This document shows, one piece after another, positions 59,301-64,000 of a stretch of DNA of 64,000 nucleotides (position 1 is the stretch's first letter; every line of letters starts with the position of its first letter). The notes under the pieces were generated by a model that saw nothing but the letters and a program-made list of their open reading frames with translations, searched no databases and was not told where the DNA came from. The DNA lies in contig CATOTD010000006.1 of assembly GCA_951812995.1 (NCBI GenBank), positions 124,001-188,000 of the forward strand, read 5' to 3'. Source of the stretch: an uncultured Gammaproteobacteria bacterium (GTDB taxonomy: Bacteria > Pseudomonadota > Gammaproteobacteria > Eutrophobiales > Eutrophobiaceae). The position numbers and the translations under genes were made by a program.

Positions 59301-62300
59301 CCGCAACTGGTACCAACCATAACTTAACGATAGGCCGTGCTGCGACAACATCGCCGACCATCATTACCGCGATACGCAGTAAGCTGGTCTTAAACGGTGC
59401 GGTCGGTGACGCCCAGGCACTCGGCAGTCTTACGGTACAAGGCACCAGCGATCTTGCCGCTAACATCACGACCATGGGCGCGCAGACCTACACGGGGGCG
59501 GTAACGCTACGTAGTGCGGTGACCTTGACCGGTAGTGATACGGGTACCTTTGCCGGGGGTGTGACCGGCAACAACCATGATTTAACCTTGAACTACAGCG
59601 GCCTTACGACGATTAACGGTGTTGCTGTATTTAGCGGTGTCAAAGACCTGACCACGGGTAATGGTGGCACGACACAACTGACTGGCACGATTACAACCAC
59701 CGGCACGCAGACCTATGGTGATGCAGTAACGCTAAGTGGCAATACCACCTTATTGGCTGGCACCAACAACATCACCTTCAACAACACGGTTGATTCCGCA
59801 ACTGGTACCAACCATAACTTAACGATAGGCCGTGCTGCGACAACATCGCCGACCATCATTACCGCGATACTCAGTAAGCTGGTCTTAAACGGCGCAGTCG
59901 GTACGACCCGGCCACTCGGCAATCTTACGGTACAAGGCACCAGCGATCTTGCCGCTAACATCACGACCATGGGCGCGCAGACCTACACGGGGGCGGTAAC
60001 GCTACGTAGTGCGGTGACCTTGACCGGTAGTGATACGGGTACCTTTGCCGGGGGTGTGACCGGCAACAACCATGATTTAACCTTGAACTACAGCGGCCTT
60101 ACGACGATTAACGGTGTTGCTGTATTTAGCGGTGTCAAAGACCTGACCACGGGTAATGGTGGCACGACACAACTGACTGGCACGATTACAACCACCGGCA
60201 CGCAGACCTATGGTGATGCAGTAACGCTAAGTGGCAATACCACCTTATTGGCTGGCACCAACAACATCACCTTTAACAACACGGTTGATTCTGCAGTGGG
60301 TAACAACTATGACTTAACCATAGGCCGTGCTGCGACAACATCGCCGACCATCATTACCGCGATACGCAGTAAGCTGGTCTTAAACGGCGCAGTCGGTGCG
60401 ACCCGGCCACTCGGCAATCTTACGGTACAAGGCACCAGCGATCTTGCCGCTAACATCACAACCATGGGCGCGCAGACCTACACGGGTGCGGTAACGCTAC
60501 GTAGTGCGGTGACCTTGACCGGTAGTGATACGGGTACCTTTGCCGGGGGTGTGACCGGCAACAACCATGATTTAACCTTGAACTACAGCGGCCTTACGAC
60601 GATTAACGGTGTTGCTGTATTTAGCGGTGTCAAAGACCTGACCACGGGTAATGGTGGCACGACACAACTGACTGGCACGATTACAACCTTGGGCACGCAG
60701 ACCTATGGTGATGCAGTAACGCTAAGTGGCAATACCACCTTATTGGCTGGCAGCAACAACATCACCTTTAACAACACGGTTGATTCCGAGGCGGGTAACA
60801 ACCATGACTTAACTATAGGCAGTGCTGGTAGTCGCAGTAACCTGTTCATCGATGGCGTAGTCGGTGCGACCCGGCCACTCGGCAATCTTACGGTACAAGG
60901 CACCAGCGATCTTGCCGCTAACATCACAACCACGGGCGCGCAGACCTACACGGGTGCGGTAACGCTACGTAGTGCGGTAACCTTGACCGGTAGTGATACG
61001 GGTACCTTTGCCGGGGGTGTGACCGGCAACAACCATGATTTAACCTTGAACTACAGCGGCCTTACGACGATTAACGGTGTTGCTGTATTTAGCGGTGTCA
61101 AAGACCTGACCACGGGTAATGGTGGCACGACACAACTGACTGGCACGATTACAACCTTGGGCACGCAGACCTATGGTGATGCAGTAACGCTAAGTGGCAA
61201 TACCACCTTATTGGCTGGCACCAACAACATCACCTTCAACAACACGGTTGATTCCGCAACTGGTACCAACCATAACTTAACCATAGGCCGTGCTGCGACA
61301 ACATCGCCGACCATCATTACCGCGATACTCAGTAAGCTGGTCTTAAACGGCGTAGTCGGTGCGACCCGGCCACTCGGCAGTCTTACGGTACAAGGCACCA
61401 GCGACTTCGCCGCTAACATCACAACCATGGGCGCGCAGACCTACACGGGTGCGGTAACGCTACGTAGTGCGGTAACCTTGACCGGTAGTGATACGGGTAC
61501 CTTTGCCGGGGGTGTGACCGGCAACAACCATGATTTAACCTTGAACTACAGCGGCCTTACGACGATTAACGGTGTTGCTGTATTTAGCGGTGTCAAAGAC
61601 CTGACCACGGGTAATGGTGGCACGACACAACTGACTGGCACGATTACAACCTTGGGCACGCAGACCTATGGTGATGCTGTAACGCTAAGTGGCAATACCA
61701 CCTTATTGGCTGGCACCAACAACATCACCTTTAACAACACGGTTGATTCCGCAGTTACTACCAACCATGACTTAACCATAGGCAGTGCTGTGATACGCAG
61801 TAAGCTGGTCTTAAACGGTGCGGTCGGTGACACCACGGCACTCGGCAGTCTTACGGTATGGGACACCAGCGACCTCGGCGCAGATGTCACAACCACCGAT
61901 ACGCAGACCTATACGGGTGCGGTAACGCTAAGTAGTGACGTCACCTTGACCGGTAGTGATACGGGTACCTTTGCCGGGGGTATGACCGGCAACAACCATG
62001 ATTTAACCTTGAACTACAGCGGCCTTACGACGATTAACGGTGTTGCTGTATTTAGCGGTGTCAAAGACCTGACCATGGGTAATGGTGGCACGACACAACT
62101 GACTGGTACGATTACAACCACCGGCACGCAGACCTATGGTGATGCTGTAACGCTAAGTGGTAATACCACCTTATTGGCTGGCACCAACAACATCACCTTC
62201 AACAACACGGTTAATTCCGCAACTGGTACCAACCATAACTTAACGATAGGCCGTGCTGCGACAACATCGCCGACCATCATTACCGCGATACGCAGTAAGC

Positions 62301-64000
62301 TGGTCTTAAACGGTGCGGTCGGTGACGCCCAGGCACTCGGCAGTCTTACGGTACAAGGCACCAGCGATCTTGCCGCTAACATCACGACCATGGGCGCGCA
62401 GACCTACACGGGGGCGGTAACGCTACGTAGTGCGGTGACCTTGACCGGTAGTGATACGGGTACCTTTGCCGGGGGTGTGACCGGCAACAACCATGATTTA
62501 ACCTTGAACTACAGCGGCCTTACGACGATTAACGGTGTTGCTGTATTTAGCGGTGTCAAAGACCTGACCACGGGTAATGGTGGCACGACACAACTGACTG
62601 GCACGATTACAACCACCGGCACGCAGACCTATGGTGATGCAGTAACGCTAAGTGGCAATACCACCTTATTGGCTGGCACCAACAACATCACCTTCAACAA
62701 CACGGTTGATTCCGCAACTGGTACCAACCATAACTTAACGATAGGCCGTGCTGCGACAACATCGCCGACCATCATTACCGCGATACTCAGTAAGCTGGTC
62801 TTAAACGGCGCAGTCGGTACGACCCGGCCACTCGGCAATCTTACGGTACAAGGCACCAGCGATCTTGCCGCTAACATCACGACCATGGGCGCGCAGACCT
62901 ACACGGGGGCGGTAACGCTACGTAGTGCGGTGACCTTGACCGGTAGTGATACGGGTACCTTTGCCGGGGGTGTGACCGGCAACAACCATGATTTAACCTT
63001 GAACTACAGCGGCCTTACGACGATTAACGGTGTTGCTGTATTTAGCGGTGTCAAAGACCTGACCATGGGTAATGGTGGCACGACACAACTGACTGGTACG
63101 ATTACAACCACCGGCACGCAGACCTATGGTGATGCAGTAACGCTAAGTGGCAATACCACCTTATTGGCTGGCACCAACAACATCACCTTCAACAACACGG
63201 TTGATTCCGCAACTGGTACCAACCATAACTTAACGATAGGCCGTGCTGCGACAACATCGCCGACCATCATTACCGCGATACTCAGTAAGCTGGTCTTAAA
63301 CGGCGTAGTCGGTGCGACCCGGCCACTCGGCAATCTTACGGTACAAGGCACCAGCGATCTTGCCGCTAACATCACAACCATGGGCGCGCAGACCTACACG
63401 GGTGCGGTAACGCTACGTAGTGCGGTAACCTTGACCGGTAGTGATACGGGTACCTTTGCCGGGGGTATGACCGGCAACAACCATGATTTAACCTTGAACT
63501 ACAGCGGCCTTACGACGATTAACGGTGTTGCTGTATTTAGCGGTGTCAAAGACCTGACCACGGGTAATGGTGGCACGACACAACTGACTGGTACGATTAC
63601 AACCACCGGCACGCAGACCTATGGTGATGCTGTAACGCTAAGTGGTAATACCACCTTATTGGCTGGCACCAACAACATCACCTTCAACAACACGGTTAAT
63701 TCCGCAACTGGTACCAACCATAACTTAACGATAGGCCGTGCTGCGACAACATCGCCGACCATCATTACCGCGATACTCAGTAAGCTGGTCTTAAACGGCG
63801 CAGTCGGTACGACCCGGCCACTCGGCAATCTTACGGTACAAGGCACCAGCGATCTTGCCGCTAACATCACGACCATGGGCGCGCAGACCTACACGGGGGC
63901 GGTAACGCTACGTAGTGCGGTGACCTTGACCGGTAGTGATACGGGTACCTTTGCCGGGGGTGTGACCGGCAACAACCATGATTTAACCTTGAACTACAGC
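46442..64000 (+). CDS. Continuation of the giant TpsA exoprotein, open at the right edge
   Basis: The frame used from 19871 (codons starting at positions 2 mod 3) is restored at 46442 and, wherever I checked, runs without a stop to base 64000: 5,853 codons. There is no start codon, ribosome site or promoter at its beginning, which is mid-repeat, so it is not an independent gene. Content: 14-15 more 225-residue units (to about 56300), a diverged bridge (56300-58050, with a proline insert TPATPPPGIADG near 57295), then 156/165-residue units (TLRSAVTLTGSDTGTFAGGV, NNHDLTLNYSGLTTINGVAV, TQTYGDAVTLSGNTTLLAG). With the indels corrected the gene has at least 14,710 codons in this window. If the frameshift is real, this part is untranslated pseudogene sequence. 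Confidence 0.82.
58052..64000 (+). repeat. Second tpsA array, 468-bp and 495-bp units
   Basis: Unit starts (CAG of the Q-T-Y motif) fall at 58052, 58520, 58988, 59483, 59978, 60473, 60941, 61436, 61904, 62399, 62894, 63389 and 63884: twelve full units (four of 468 bp, eight of 495 bp) plus a partial one. The extra 27 bp encodes nine residues around ATTSPTIIT. About 1.6 kb from 58560 is nearly identical to 61476 onward, an offset of 2,916 bp. The array continues past the window. Confidence 0.95.

Noticed and set aside
33919-63876. Dozens of regularly spaced minus-strand open frames of 65-90 codons across the tpsA arrays
   Set aside because: They repeat with the array period, have no start signals, and are the antisense shadow of the plus-strand repeat protein.
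33640-64000. Regular repeats considered as a CRISPR array or satellite DNA
   Set aside because: Units are 468-675 bp, fully in frame and encode a continuous beta-strand protein; there are no short repeats with unique spacers.
46442-64000. A second independent TpsA gene starting after the frame break
   Set aside because: No signal peptide, TPS domain, ribosome site or promoter; it begins mid-repeat in the original frame.

Overview
The window looks like a chromosomal segment from a Gram-negative proteobacterium, probably gamma- or betaproteobacterial. The signs are a PhaR-type polyhydroxyalkanoate regulator, a two-partner secretion (TPS, type Vb) locus that needs an outer membrane, and remnants of IS256, IS5 and IS3 elements. 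I cannot name the species. No rRNA, tRNA or CRISPR array is visible.

Layout. (1) 1-653: the tail of a plus-strand gene with a terminator-like inverted repeat, convergent with phaR. (2) 654-9130: a gene-poor insertion-sequence graveyard. It holds a G-rich minisatellite, at least six damaged elements, some inserted next to or inside one another, and two fragments of older minus-strand genes, one of them a helicase/restriction-type ATPase. No intact transposase was found. (3) 9253-15918, minus strand: a compact signalling operon in the order class III nucleotide cyclase with FHA domain, PP2C phosphatase, a very large transmembrane Ser/Thr kinase with a C-terminal formylglycine-generating-enzyme-like (FGE) domain, and a small membrane protein. 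(4) 16290 to the right edge, plus strand: a periplasmic parvulin-type prolyl isomerase, a TpsB outer-membrane transporter and a giant TpsA exoprotein.

The TpsA gene dominates the window. It starts at 19871 and has an N-terminal secretion domain followed by more than 41 kb of in-frame beta-strand repeats. These are a diverged section (about 22.5-33.6 kb), about 33.6 near-identical 675-bp (225-aa) units (33.6-56.3 kb), a short diverged bridge, and a second array of 468/495-bp units (58.05 kb to the right edge, still open). The frame formally stops at 45739. That stop follows a 4-bp duplication, and four single-base deletions over the next 730 bp bring the total shift to exactly zero. The same frame is then open to base 64000. 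The simplest reading is one gene of at least 14,710 codons with a local cluster of consensus errors, although a real frameshift is not excluded.

How the parts could work together (inference): the isomerase would keep the exoprotein secretion-competent in the periplasm and TpsB would export it to the surface as a very long fibre. The divergent kinase/phosphatase/FHA-cyclase operon may sense envelope or surface state. Repeats in the kinase carry T-K-P-D motifs that fit the pThr-x-x-D preference of FHA domains, which suggests kinase-to-cyclase docking.
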